Below, in pieces: positions 16,645 through 25,470 of a DNA stretch of 50,651 nucleotides. The notes below the pieces were generated by a model that was given only the letters and a program-made list of their open reading frames with translations, had not been told where the DNA came from and did no database searches. Each line of letters starts with the position of its first letter. Position 1 is the first letter of the stretch. A program made the position numbers and the translations under genes. Source of the DNA: UBA3076 sp964646435 (lineage in GTDB: Bacteria; Desulfobacterota; Dissulfuribacteria; Dissulfuribacterales; UBA3076); assembly GCA_964646435.1 (NCBI GenBank), contig CAZYEJ010000011.1:1-50651 (forward strand), written 5' to 3'.

Positions 16645-17264
16645 TTATCTTATCCCAAATAATCTGGCCAATTGGAGCATATCTCCTAGGGTCCATACCC
16701 TTTGGTCTGCTCTTGGCCCGTTGCAAAGACATAGACCTTCGAAAACATGGCAGTGGGAACATAGGGGCTACCAACGCAGCCAGAGTGATGGGCAAGGGCT
16801 GGGGATTTTTTACACTGACAGCCGACCTTGCTAAAGGGCTCTTGCCGGTCCTTGGCTGCATGTGGGTAATGGCCGGAGCGGCTAATCTTGATTTCTGGAC
16901 TGCGTGTACAGGCATCAGCGCTGTCCTGGGCCACTGCTATTCAATATTTAGCGGATTTCGAGGGGGGAAAGGCGTTGCCACTGGGACAGGAGTGCTTCTC
17001 GGGGTGTGTCCCTGTGCTATTGGCGTTGGCGTGGTTGTTTTTGTAGTAGCGCTAAAGAAGTGGGGTTATGTGTCGGTGGGATCTCTTGCGGCATCTGTGT
17101 TTACACCCATTGCGATGCACTTTTTCTGCCCGGCACCTGAACTTGAGTTTATGGCTTGGGGAACTGCCTGCATCATCTGGATAAGGCACAAAGATAACAT
17201 CAAGCGACTGATGCGGGGGGAAGAAAAGGGTTGTGGGAAAAAGAGTCCTTTACCAAATTCTTGA
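16641..17264 (+). CDS. plsY: Acyl-phosphate:glycerol-3-phosphate acyltransferase PlsY
   Basis: 207 residues, multi-spanning membrane protein. Family motifs are present: GSIPFGLLLAR near 18, the glycerol-3-phosphate site GSGNIGATNAARVMG near 37, and GHCYSIFSGFRGGKGVATG near 96. PlsY transfers acyl groups from acyl-phosphate to glycerol-3-phosphate at the inner membrane, giving lysophosphatidate. Its partner PlsX (acyl-phosphate synthesis) is encoded separately at 28.2 kb. It starts inside the stop of the transpeptidase gene, so the two are translationally coupled. Confidence 0.96.
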   Translation: MIILSQIIWPIGAYLLGSIPFGLLLARCKDIDLRKHGSGNIGATNAARVMGKGWGFFTLTADLAKGLLPVLGCMWVMAGAANLDFWTACTGISAVLGHCYSIFSGFRGGKGVATGTGVLLGVCPCAIGVGVVVFVVALKKWGYVSVGSLAASVFTPIAMHFFCPAPELEFMAWGTACIIWIRHKDNIKRLMRGEEKGCGKKSPLPNS

Positions 17265-17272
17265 TAGGGCCT

Positions 17273-18661
17273 TTATGTTTTTAGACCCAACGCCTTGATT
17301 TTCCTGTGCAGGTGCCTCCTTTCAATGCCAATAGCCTGGGCGGTTTTTTTGATATTACCCTGGTGTTCGGCAAGTTTCTTTTCAAGATATTCCCGTTCAA
17401 ATAAGGTTTTTGCCTCCCTGAAGTCCTGGCAATTCAGCCAAACAGGCTCGGAAATCGAGGAGCCAGTCTGTGCCTTGATGGCGGCCCCGAGGCCCTGATG
17501 AAAAGATGGGGGCAGATCATATATTGTAATCTCCGGCCCTTTAGTCAGAATTACAAGCCTTTCTATCATATTGCGCAACTCTCTCACATTTCCTGGCCAG
17601 TCGTACGCCATAAATGCCTCAATTACTTCCTGGGTTGCCCTTTTTTTGGGACCATGGGCGGTGTCTCCGGTAAATTCGCTCAAAAAGTTTTCTGTAAGAA
17701 GAAAGATGTCGTCTTTGCGTTCCCTGAGAGGTGAGACCTCTATAGGTATCACGTTTAGCCTGTAATAAAGATCTTCCCGGAAATGTCCTTTCTTTATCTC
17801 TTTTTCAAGGTCTTTGTTTGTGGCTGCCATGATGCGCACGTCTATCGTTATGGTCTTGCTCCCACCGACCCGCTCGAATCTCTGCTCCTGAAGTATTCGC
17901 AGGATTTTTGCCTGGGTCTTAAGGCTCATATCCGTGATTTCATCCAGGAACAGTGTCCCTTCGTTTGCAAGGTCAAATTTCCCCCTTTTCATCGTGGTTG
18001 CACCAGTGAAGGCCCCTTTCTCATGTCCGAACAGCTCGCTCTCAATGAGTTCTTCAGGTATTGCAGCACAGTTGATTTCTATGAGTGGTTTCCGGTTTCG
18101 CTTGCTCATTCGATGAATAGTCTGGGCCACGAGTTCCTTGCCCGTTCCGTTTTCCCCTTGGATCAGTACCCACGCATCAGTAGGGGCAACAATAGCGAGC
18201 TGTTCTTTGAGCCCTATCATGGCAGGGCTTTCACCAATGAGTTTCCGCCTTTCCCCGGTCTTTTGCCTTAAAAAAACGTTTTGTTCCCGAAGATCGTGAT
18301 ATTTGAGGGCATTCTGGATCGCCAGGAGCAAATGTTCATAGGAAAGAGGCTTTTCTAAAAAGTCATAGGCCCCCAGTCTGGTGGCCTTTACAGCCGTTTC
18401 AATAGTTCCGTGGCCAGACATGATTACTGCCGGGATAAACGGCCAGTCGGCCTTTATCCGTTTCAATACTTCCAGGCCGTCCATGCCCGGCATCCAGACA
18501 TCCAGCAGGACAAGATCAGGAAGGGCCTCTCCCATGATCTCAAGGGCCATCTCTCCATCCGGCGATGTCTGCACGTCAAATCCCTCGTCTTCAAGGATAT
18601 CCGTCACAGATTGAAGGATTGACTCTTCATCATCTACTACAAGTATCTTTTTTTTTACCAT
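17273..18661 (-). CDS. Sigma54-dependent response regulator, NtrX-like
   Basis: 462 residues. The receiver domain is at 1-120 with phosphoacceptor Asp54 (LLDVWMPGMDG) and Lys104. The AAA+ domain has Walker A GENGTGKE (169-176), the sigma54-contact loop GAFTGA (216-221) and the block FLDEITDM. A Fis-type helix-turn-helix is at the C-terminus (KKTAQAIGIERRHLHRKIKAL). It activates sigma54 promoters when phosphorylated by the adjacent kinase. It lies 29 nt downstream of the kinase gene on the same strand. The NtrX assignment rests on this context and the receiver-AAA-Fis layout; targets are unknown. Confidence 0.93.
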   Translation of the reverse strand: MVKKKILVVDDEESILQSVTDILEDEGFDVQTSPDGEMALEIMGEALPDLVLLDVWMPGMDGLEVLKRIKADWPFIPAVIMSGHGTIETAVKATRLGAYDFLEKPLSYEHLLLAIQNALKYHDLREQNVFLRQKTGERRKLIGESPAMIGLKEQLAIVAPTDAWVLIQGENGTGKELVAQTIHRMSKRNRKPLIEINCAAIPEELIESELFGHEKGAFTGATTMKRGKFDLANEGTLFLDEITDMSLKTQAKILRILQEQRFERVGGSKTITIDVRIMAATNKDLEKEIKKGHFREDLYYRLNVIPIEVSPLRERKDDIFLLTENFLSEFTGDTAHGPKKRATQEVIEAFMAYDWPGNVRELRNMIERLVILTKGPEITIYDLPPSFHQGLGAAIKAQTGSSISEPVWLNCQDFREAKTLFEREYLEKKLAEHQGNIKKTAQAIGIERRHLHRKIKALGLKT

Positions 18662-18690
18662 TGCAAAATTGTTCTACCTGTGCGGTCAAT

Positions 18691-20937
18691 TCAGTTAATA
18701 GGAAAAATCAATACAAACCTAGCCCCATTGGGAATATTATCTTCCACCAGTATGCGTCCATTATGGTCTGCCACAATAGAGTTTACAATAGCAAGCCCAA
18801 GGCCTGTGCCCCCCTTTCTTTTAGAAAAATAGGGTTCAAAGAGCCTTGAAAAATCCTTAGGGGAAATACCTGATCCTGTATCGGACACACTGAGACATAT
18901 TTCATTCCCGTCAGTGTTATATGTTATCTGAATGTTTATTTTGCCACCATCAGGCATGGAGGCTACAGCGTTGTCCAAAAGGTTGATAAGGGCCCTCTTT
19001 ATCTGGTCAGAGTCCAACAAGGCATCCGGCAACCCTTCCTGTACGTCCAGTTTAAATTCAACTTTTGGATGTCCATCCCTGTAAATTGCAAGTACGTCAT
19101 CTGCCAAGTCGTCCAGCCTCGTAGGTCGAAGTCTGGGGACCGGCATCCTGGCAAAGTTAGAAAACTCATCTACAAGGTGTTTAAGTTCTTTTGCCTGGCT
19201 TATAATCGTATTTGTACATTTGTCAAAAACAACCCTGGTTTCGTCATCCAGCTTATCAAGATATTTCTTGCGCAGCCTCTGTGCTGAGAGCTGTATGGGG
19301 GTCAAAGGATTCTTGACCTCATGTGCGATGCGCCTGGCTACCTCGCGCCAAGCAACGAGACGCTGAATTTTCTCAAGCTCTGTCAGGTCATCAAAAACTA
19401 TGACTACTCCGAGGGATCTCCCATCCTGGTCTCTTAATATGGTAAAGCTTGCCAGGATAGAAAGGATCTTTTCTTTTATTTCCATGCGAATAGGACGCTG
19501 AAGCGTACCTTTTGGAGAAAGGCTGAGTTCCTGCCTGATTTCCTCAAATTCCTTGGCCTGATCCTCAGTCAGGAGCTGAAGATACGGCTTCCCGATTACC
19601 TGATCCGAGGACATATCCAGAATGCTCGCAGCTGATTTATTCATAAGAGTGACGAAACCCTGTCTGTCTATGGATATTACTCCTGCTGTCACGTTCTGTA
19701 GGATAATCTCAATATAGCGACGGCGTTGTTCCAGTTCGCCATAGCTCTTTCGCAACTGTCTTGAGGTCTGTTCAGTCCTGCGTCTGGCTTCCTTAAGGTC
19801 CTGGGTCATGATATTAAATGCCCGTACCAGAGAACTGAGTTCATCCTTACCTTTAGCTTCAAGGCTAAAATCCAGGTCTCCCAGTGCTATACGGTGGGTG
19901 GCCTCAGCAAGCATCTGAACAGGCTCTGTGATGCTCTTGGCAAGCCGGAATCCAAACCAAATGGAAACAAAAATAATCAGGAAAGTAATCAGGAAAAGGG
20001 TAATTAACAGGGAACCCTTAATTGGGTTCTGGAACAGGCGCAACTGGCGATAATCCTCATAACCCGAGCGAATATCATCGAGCAGGTAACTCATATCCTG
20101 AGGCATCAAGTGGCCCAAAGCCAATACGGCCTGAATACTGTCATCTGCATTTCTTAAAGGGCGTAAGACCCGGATAAATTCACCGCCTTCCAGGGTAACA
20201 CTGTGCAGCAATGAGTCCTTACCTTCAAAAACCTGGTCCAGCACAGAAGGAGGAATGCTTGGCGGCATATCCACAAGCGGTAGCCATATCTTAACAAAAA
20301 GCTCTTTATGGGATGAACTTATTACCTCTATGGAATTAAAGTGGATTGCGCTGCCTGAACCTTGAATATCGGGTAATAGTAGTGTTGGATTCACTAGCTG
20401 TTCTATGCATACCTTGTTTATTGTATTGTCCTCTTCAATACATTTCAGGCTCAGGAGTCTCTCCATCTCTTGGGACAGATGCTGCAACTCAGTAACCTGG
20501 CCTTCGTAATATGTTCTTCCTATTGTCAGAGCACTATCAAGGGACCTTTCAACCTTTATGTTGAACCAGTAGCCGATGCTGGTCCTGAGAAACTGAAAGG
20601 AGACCAGAAAGAGCAGTATCGTAGGAATAAGAGATAGAGAGACAAAGGCTATTACGAGTTTGGTCCTGAGTTTGGCTCCCAGCAGGTTTTTTCTGTCTTC
20701 GAATACCAGTTTGACCAGATTACGTACTACAAGAAAACCTAGAAGCAGGATAAGGAGAATGTTAAGGTTGATTACTGCAAAGATGAGTACATTGTTACTT
20801 GCCGATAGTGGACTGAAACCGGAGATCAGATAGTACTCGGCCAAGGACAGCAGGGCAATAAGAACCCCTGCTGCTATCATGATGATTCGTTCGATTCTTC
20901 GTTTTCTAGCTTCGCTAGTAGTTAAACTGGATTTCAT
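18691..20937 (-). CDS. Membrane sensor histidine kinase, NtrY-like
   Basis: 748 residues. Several hydrophobic segments occur in the first ~115 residues, then a periplasmic region to about 310, a further membrane segment near 315-335, HAMP near 335-390 and a PAS domain near 410-510. A HisKA domain has the phosphoacceptor His539 (RRIAHEVKNPLTPIQ). The HATPase_c domain has the N box (NLLDNAV), SDTGSGI and GGTGLGLAIV. The layout is that of NtrY kinases paired with NtrX. The signal is unknown. The start overlaps the end of the DUF4390 gene by 23 nt, indicating one operon. Confidence 0.94.
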   Translation of the reverse strand: MKSSLTTSEARKRRIERIIMIAAGVLIALLSLAEYYLISGFSPLSASNNVLIFAVINLNILLILLLGFLVVRNLVKLVFEDRKNLLGAKLRTKLVIAFVSLSLIPTILLFLVSFQFLRTSIGYWFNIKVERSLDSALTIGRTYYEGQVTELQHLSQEMERLLSLKCIEEDNTINKVCIEQLVNPTLLLPDIQGSGSAIHFNSIEVISSSHKELFVKIWLPLVDMPPSIPPSVLDQVFEGKDSLLHSVTLEGGEFIRVLRPLRNADDSIQAVLALGHLMPQDMSYLLDDIRSGYEDYRQLRLFQNPIKGSLLITLFLITFLIIFVSIWFGFRLAKSITEPVQMLAEATHRIALGDLDFSLEAKGKDELSSLVRAFNIMTQDLKEARRRTEQTSRQLRKSYGELEQRRRYIEIILQNVTAGVISIDRQGFVTLMNKSAASILDMSSDQVIGKPYLQLLTEDQAKEFEEIRQELSLSPKGTLQRPIRMEIKEKILSILASFTILRDQDGRSLGVVIVFDDLTELEKIQRLVAWREVARRIAHEVKNPLTPIQLSAQRLRKKYLDKLDDETRVVFDKCTNTIISQAKELKHLVDEFSNFARMPVPRLRPTRLDDLADDVLAIYRDGHPKVEFKLDVQEGLPDALLDSDQIKRALINLLDNAVASMPDGGKINIQITYNTDGNEICLSVSDTGSGISPKDFSRLFEPYFSKRKGGTGLGLAIVNSIVADHNGRILVEDNIPNGARFVLIFPIN

Positions 20938-21535
20938 ACCATTCAGTCTGGCAACCCCACGAGGAAAACAAGTCCAAAAGACCTTTAAAAGGTAAAAACG
21001 ACGTCGCTTCTTCCATCTTCGCCCGTACCCGCAATGTATAGGTCTTTCCCCGAGGTAGCTCTGACAAAGAAATTATCGAAACGTCGTTAATCTCAAAAGC
21101 AAGCGTTCTTGCTTTTTCTAAGGTCCTCACACTGACTACCCTGAGGGCATCCGGACCAAATGAAACTCTATATTCCCCTTTGAGATTATCATAAGTAAGT
21201 ATTCTTAATATGAAACATCGAGAAAGGCTTTTTTTAATCAGAAAACGGGGTGCCTGTAGTTCTACTTCGTAGATATAGCGTACCGTAATCCCGCTTTCTA
21301 ATGCAATTTGCACATACGGGAGACACCCGTTTTTTAGGGAAAAGTAGGCCAGGAGCTTATCCCGGGAATTTGATACTGTAAAATCATAGATTTTTGGGTC
21401 AGGCCGGTCCTCTGCCAATGATACAGTAGTTTTAATTCTTGGGAATAAAGAACAGGGTGTCAGGATCAAAACAAATAAAAAGAATAAGGTTATAAGCAGG
21501 ATAAATTTTGACGAGATCACTCGGTAGCTTAGCAA
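20915..21535 (-). CDS. DUF4390-family exported protein
   Basis: 206 residues. One N-terminal hydrophobic segment (about 10-30) acts as signal or anchor, followed by a mostly beta-strand region (for example SGITVRYIYEVEL, RGKTYTLRVRAKME) and a C-terminal LFSSWGCQTEWYEIQFNY. This is the pattern of DUF4390 proteins commonly encoded just upstream of NtrY-type kinases. The function is not established; a role in kinase sensing or envelope state is inference from gene order. It overlaps the kinase gene by 23 nt. Confidence 0.8.
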   Translation of the reverse strand: MLSYRVISSKFILLITLFFLFVLILTPCSLFPRIKTTVSLAEDRPDPKIYDFTVSNSRDKLLAYFSLKNGCLPYVQIALESGITVRYIYEVELQAPRFLIKKSLSRCFILRILTYDNLKGEYRVSFGPDALRVVSVRTLEKARTLAFEINDVSIISLSELPRGKTYTLRVRAKMEEATSFLPFKGLLDLFSSWGCQTEWYEIQFNY

Positions 21536-21626
21536 TTTCTTTTATCTTCAAACCTTTTTGGTTCCGGCTTGTCCTGATTATAATTTTGTGAGCTTAATGA
21601 GTCGGTTATGGAAAAGCAAGGTGATT

Positions 21627-22895
21627 TCAGGGTTGACTGAGCCAGGTCCTCTGAACAGCATCCCTGAGCAAAAACAGATAGAGTGATCCTGGTGCCTTCA
21701 GTCTTCCTGCAAGGTTTCCTGCCTCATCGCCTTCTCCGCAATAGAGGTCCAGTCTATGTGGTCCCTTGATGGCGCTGCCCGTGTCTTGATTGCACACAAA
21801 GCCATGAAAGATCCCGGCACCTCCGTGGATCGGCCGGCTTACAGGCATTGGCACTTGCAAAAAGCATAGGGCACCGGGCGGATAGATCTTGTGGTCAAGG
21901 GCCACGGATCTCATGGGCGTCAGCACTTCTCCCAACGTTCCTATTGGCCCCTCTTTTTCCCATTTAAAGAAAATGTATCTGGGATTGGCGGTAAAGGCCT
22001 TTCTGAATTCCTTTGGATTTTCCTGTGCCCAAGCGCGGATGCCCGGCCAGTCTGCCTGATCCTTGCGTAGCAGTCCCTTGTCTATAAGCCATCGGCCGAT
22101 ACTATGATAGGGATGACCGTTACTGGAAGCGTAATGGATATATTTACTGCTTTTGTCCTGAAACCGGAGTATCCCTGAACCCTGAATATGGAGCATAAGC
22201 CCATCCACGGGTGACTGCAGCCACGCGAGGACATCGGCACACTTAAGTTTCCTGCCGTTGTCAATGTCCGCTCGTGTATAGTATGGGATCAGACTTTGCC
22301 CGGACACCCTCCCATAAAGGGTCTTGCGCGGAAGGGAGGAGTCAAAATTATGCAGTGCTATTCCAATAAGGTCCGGGGGAATTTCATAAAGCGGATAGGA
22401 GAATTCTTCATCCGCTTTCAGAGAAGCAGCCAGTTCAGGCTGGAAATAACCTGTCACAAGAAACGGCCCGGCAGGCATCTTTCCCTTCTTATCCCCAGTT
22501 ATCCTGTAAACTATAAACAGGCGGCGGATTTCCCTCTGAAGGTCCTCCTGGGGAAGGTCTTGGTCCAAAAGTCTGGAAAAAGCTTTCAGTGTTTTCTTCA
22601 GTATGCCTATAGTTATGGCTTCATTGCCCCAGGATATTTGCTCCTCATCCTTATGCTTTTCCAGATATTCCAGGCTGGCAGAAACGGCCTTTTGCAGGCC
22701 TTTTTTGTCCTTAGGGTCCTCAAGGGCCGGAAGTTGTTCTATGGGGACCTGTTCTATTAAAGGAACATGTAAGGGCACTGGCACAGGTGGAGTAGGTAGC
22801 CAGAGAAGCCGATACAAGACAACCAAGCCACCAAGGGCCCCAATCAGCCCGATTAAGAAGATCCATAGGGCAATAGTCCGGTGATAATTATTCAC
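21627..22895 (-). CDS. mltA: MltA-type membrane-bound lytic murein transglycosylase
   Basis: About 422 residues from GTG 22895, which has AGGGGGG just upstream. An in-frame ATG at 22937, inside the mdh gene, would add 14 residues and cannot be excluded. A membrane anchor is at about 8-32, followed by a proline-rich linker (PTPPVPVPLHVP) instead of the usual lipobox. The MltA domain contains LTGYFQPELAAS-like sequence (VTGYFQPELAASL) and GSGILRF. The C-terminal 3D domain has the catalytic Asp pattern (DTGSAIKGPHRLDLYCG). It cleaves peptidoglycan to 1,6-anhydro products. It follows mdh closely on the same strand. Confidence 0.93.
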   Translation of the reverse strand: MNNYHRTIALWIFLIGLIGALGGLVVLYRLLWLPTPPVPVPLHVPLIEQVPIEQLPALEDPKDKKGLQKAVSASLEYLEKHKDEEQISWGNEAITIGILKKTLKAFSRLLDQDLPQEDLQREIRRLFIVYRITGDKKGKMPAGPFLVTGYFQPELAASLKADEEFSYPLYEIPPDLIGIALHNFDSSLPRKTLYGRVSGQSLIPYYTRADIDNGRKLKCADVLAWLQSPVDGLMLHIQGSGILRFQDKSSKYIHYASSNGHPYHSIGRWLIDKGLLRKDQADWPGIRAWAQENPKEFRKAFTANPRYIFFKWEKEGPIGTLGEVLTPMRSVALDHKIYPPGALCFLQVPMPVSRPIHGGAGIFHGFVCNQDTGSAIKGPHRLDLYCGEGDEAGNLAGRLKAPGSLYLFLLRDAVQRTWLSQP

Positions 22896-22917
22896 TTCCC
22901 CCCTGACAGCCGACAGA

Positions 22918-23868
22918 TCATAAGCCAGTGGCTGCAACTTGCTTCTTCACAGCCTCCACAGATTTTTGTAAGGCTTCCTGCTCATCCGGCGTAAGGGGAA
23001 ACTCCAGGATACGTTCTACGCCGTTTCTTCCAAGCACCACAGGCACACCCAGGAATACGCCGCTAATACCAAATTCCCCCTCCAGATAGGCCGCACAGGG
23101 TAACACCCTTTTTTCGTCTTTCAGGATGGATTGGGCCATCTCCACTGCAGCAAGACCAGGAGCGGAGAATGCGCTTCCTGTCTTGAGGTGCTGTACTATC
23201 TCAGCACCTCCGTGTTGAGTGCGACGGACTACATTTTCAATTTCATCTTTGGACAAAAGCCCCTCTATGGGCACTCCTCCAACGCTTGCAAGCCTGACCA
23301 GGGGAAGCATATGGTCGCCGTGTACACCCATTACAAGAGCTGTCACGTCCCAAGGAGCTATAGCCAGGGCCTGGGCAATAAATGTGCGGTACCTGGCGGA
23401 ATCCAGGACACCTGCCATGCCCACAACCTGTTGTTTTGGAAATCCGGATACCTTAAAGACAGTGTAAACCATGGCATCAATCGGATTCGTGACAACCACC
23501 AGGCATGCGTCAGGAGAATATTTGACGATTTCTTCAGTAACCTCTCGAATGATCCGGACGTTTTTCTCTAAAAGGTCATCCCGGCTCATCCCCGGCTTCC
23601 TGGCAAGCCCGGCGGTTATGATGATTACGTCTGACTCGGCGGTATCAGCATAATCATCAGTACCGATAATATTCCCTGCATATACAGATAGCGGGGATGT
23701 CTGGAAGAGATCCAGTGCCTTTCCATGGGGAAGACCTGCTACTACGTCCAATAATATTATGGTGTCTGCAATGGATCTGGATACAGCCCACTGGGCAGCC
23801 GCTGTTCCTACTGCCCCTGCACCTATGATACTCAGTTTCTTTTTCCGGTTATTTTTTTTCATAGCCAT
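22918..23868 (-). CDS. mdh: Malate dehydrogenase (LDH-like type)
   Basis: 316 residues. It has the Rossmann motif GAGAVGTAAA near 15-24, an Asp at the end of beta-2 (LLDVVAG) that favours NAD, the substrate loop GLARKPGMSRDDLL with Arg residues near 92-98, TNPIDAMVY near 130 and the catalytic His in GVHGDHMLPL near 183. Arginines in the loop and the length match the LDH-like malate dehydrogenases. It interconverts malate and oxaloacetate. The N-terminus is very basic (MAMKKNNRKKK); the third codon is an alternative start. mltA follows, overlapping or nearly so. Confidence 0.95.
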   Translation of the reverse strand: MAMKKNNRKKKLSIIGAGAVGTAAAQWAVSRSIADTIILLDVVAGLPHGKALDLFQTSPLSVYAGNIIGTDDYADTAESDVIIITAGLARKPGMSRDDLLEKNVRIIREVTEEIVKYSPDACLVVVTNPIDAMVYTVFKVSGFPKQQVVGMAGVLDSARYRTFIAQALAIAPWDVTALVMGVHGDHMLPLVRLASVGGVPIEGLLSKDEIENVVRRTQHGGAEIVQHLKTGSAFSAPGLAAVEMAQSILKDEKRVLPCAAYLEGEFGISGVFLGVPVVLGRNGVERILEFPLTPDEQEALQKSVEAVKKQVAATGL

Positions 23869-23931
23869 ATATTGCCAACATAGTTCCTTTGTCAGATTGC
23901 TCCTCTACTCACTCAAGCGCTATTAATACCT

Positions 23932-24104
23932 AAATTGAGCGATTAGCGATTAATTTAATGATTACAGGATGTTCTGCTATTACAAACTTTTATCATGTTG
24001 AATGCAGCTTTGTTGCCCCCTTCAGGGATTCAACAGGGTGAACCCATTGGGTGTTATTTCTAATTAACGTAATAGCTTGATTTTTCAAAGCTAAACGCTC
24101 AATT
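23932..24104 (+). repeat. AGCGATTAGC-type intergenic repeat, copy 1
   Basis: It runs from TAAATTGAGCGATTAGC to AAACGCTCAATT and is itself bounded by an inverted repeat (AATTGAGCG/CGCTCAATT). It shares TTTAATGATTACAGGATGTT, TATTACAAACTTT, TTATTTCTAATTAAC and GATTTTTCAAAGCTAAA, in order, with the inverse copy at 26300-26453. It carries an extra ~45 bp in its middle. Confidence 0.85.
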
Positions 24105-24518
24105 AAAATTATACCCAAGATTAGACTCTATTACTAGTGCCCCAATTACCTCTACAAGCAAATTTCCAGGAACGGGCATTTCCCATCAGCCATGGTTTCG
24201 GGGTTATTCATTATTTTGTACGAATAGGATACTGTGTTAACAGATAATCTGGTGTAAGCAGTACCAGACCATGATGGTGGTCTGAAACGAAACGCAGGTG
24301 GTTGGGAATAGGAAAGGCCATCTCCGATACGTATAACGAGCTAACAGTTAGAACACTATATAATGGTAGGATCTGAAATGAATAGAATATCTTGCGGATA
24401 ACATGGACGGGATTTCTTAATTGCGAGAAGCAAGGGGGATGCGGACGGTTATTGCAGCGCAGTCATTTCTGGAAAAATCCGGATGATTCGTGTAAAAGGG
24501 ATGTAGCTCAATCACAGA
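24105..24518 (+). other. Non-coding stretch with RNA-like hairpins, possible degenerate intron
   Basis: No coding frame of note. It contains a stem CAGACCA/TGGTCTG (around 24265-24285) followed by GAAACGAAACGCAGG, wording that resembles domain I of bacterial group II introns, and the word GTGTTAACAG. No reverse transcriptase, domain V or clear intron ends were found, so the assignment is weak. GGGATGTAGCTCAAT near 24498 looks like a tRNA 5' end, but no tRNA follows. Confidence 0.3.
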
Positions 24519-25388
24519 TTGGAGAAAAATATTATAAATCAGAAATCCAGGCCTGATGCCAAAGGCCATGTGATATCCTTTCATCCCATGATTAAAGGCG
24601 ACCTTTTTTATTGGGAAAGGGGCATATGGGATGAGGATATGGTTCGCAACCTCACGAAAGCCAGGGCAATTATATTACCACAGACGGTGTCAGGAGAACT
24701 CTATTCCCTGTGCAGTACCCTGTGTTCCAATGTTTTCCCGAATTACAATCTTCGCTTTAAGTGGGAGGGAAAGGTGGGAGATACCATGCTATTCTGGAGT
24801 TACGGGATTCCTCACCCGAAGACGTGGATTTTCCCCAGAGTGGAAACCCTGTTGGGCGATCACCCTGAAATGAGCCATTGTCCCAGGCTCCCGGATTATC
24901 CATTTGTGATAAAGGGAACCAGCGGGGGAGAGGGCTCCCAGGTTTGGTTGACAAGAAACGACCGGGACCTGGAACAGGCAACAAAAATACTCAAGCATTT
25001 TGAGATACAGGGCCTTTTCGGCTTTGTATTGCAGGAATTTATTCCTAATCTCCAAAGAGATCTCAGGGTTGTGATCATAGGAAATCACATCCAGAGCTAC
25101 TGGCGATGCAACACATCGGGTTTTCTTCACAATATTGCAAAGGGTGGACAAATTGATTCCCGGTCTGATCCGGAGTTGCAAGCCATAGGAAGAGATGCAG
25201 TAAAAGAACTGTGCACACGTACTGGAATCAATATGGCAGGTTTTGACCTTGTTTTTTTGGATGGATCTAATATTCCTTTATTTATTGAGATCAATTATAC
25301 CTTTGGTCGAACCGGCATAGGGGGCTCTGATGCCTTTTATGAACTCCTTGAGAACGAGGCTAATCAGTGGCTGGAGGTCTATGGATAA
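24519..25388 (+). CDS. RimK/glutathione-synthetase-like ATP-grasp protein
   Basis: 289 residues. It has an ATP-grasp fold: YPFVIKGTSGGEGSQVWLT (about 127-145) is the ATP-binding loop, FVLQEFIPNLQRDLRVVIIG (about 169-188) the middle region, and FDLVFLDG...FIEINYTFGRTG (about 238-268) the metal-binding Glu/Asn strand. Such enzymes join a carboxylate to an amine or thiol. The substrate is unknown and no obvious partner enzyme is adjacent except purQ downstream. The start is uncertain: TTG 24519 has no ribosome site, while GGAG at 24521 is ideally placed for an ATT codon at 24531. The next ATG (24588) would cut the conserved first strand. Confidence 0.82.
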   Translation: MEKNIINQKSRPDAKGHVISFHPMIKGDLFYWERGIWDEDMVRNLTKARAIILPQTVSGELYSLCSTLCSNVFPNYNLRFKWEGKVGDTMLFWSYGIPHPKTWIFPRVETLLGDHPEMSHCPRLPDYPFVIKGTSGGEGSQVWLTRNDRDLEQATKILKHFEIQGLFGFVLQEFIPNLQRDLRVVIIGNHIQSYWRCNTSGFLHNIAKGGQIDSRSDPELQAIGRDAVKELCTRTGINMAGFDLVFLDGSNIPLFIEINYTFGRTGIGGSDAFYELLENEANQWLEVYG

Positions 25389-25470
25389 TATTCTTTATCA
25401 CGAAAGCACGAAAAATTGAAAACACGAAAGAGAAGTTTGTGGTAAAAAATTTGCAATTCTGGAGTAGTAC

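Noticed and set aside
24498..24570. tRNA-like 5' end (GGGATGTAGCTCAAT) before the ATP-grasp gene
   Set aside because: No anticodon arm, T-loop (GGTTCGAATCC-like) or acceptor pairing follows; resemblance is limited to 15 bases.
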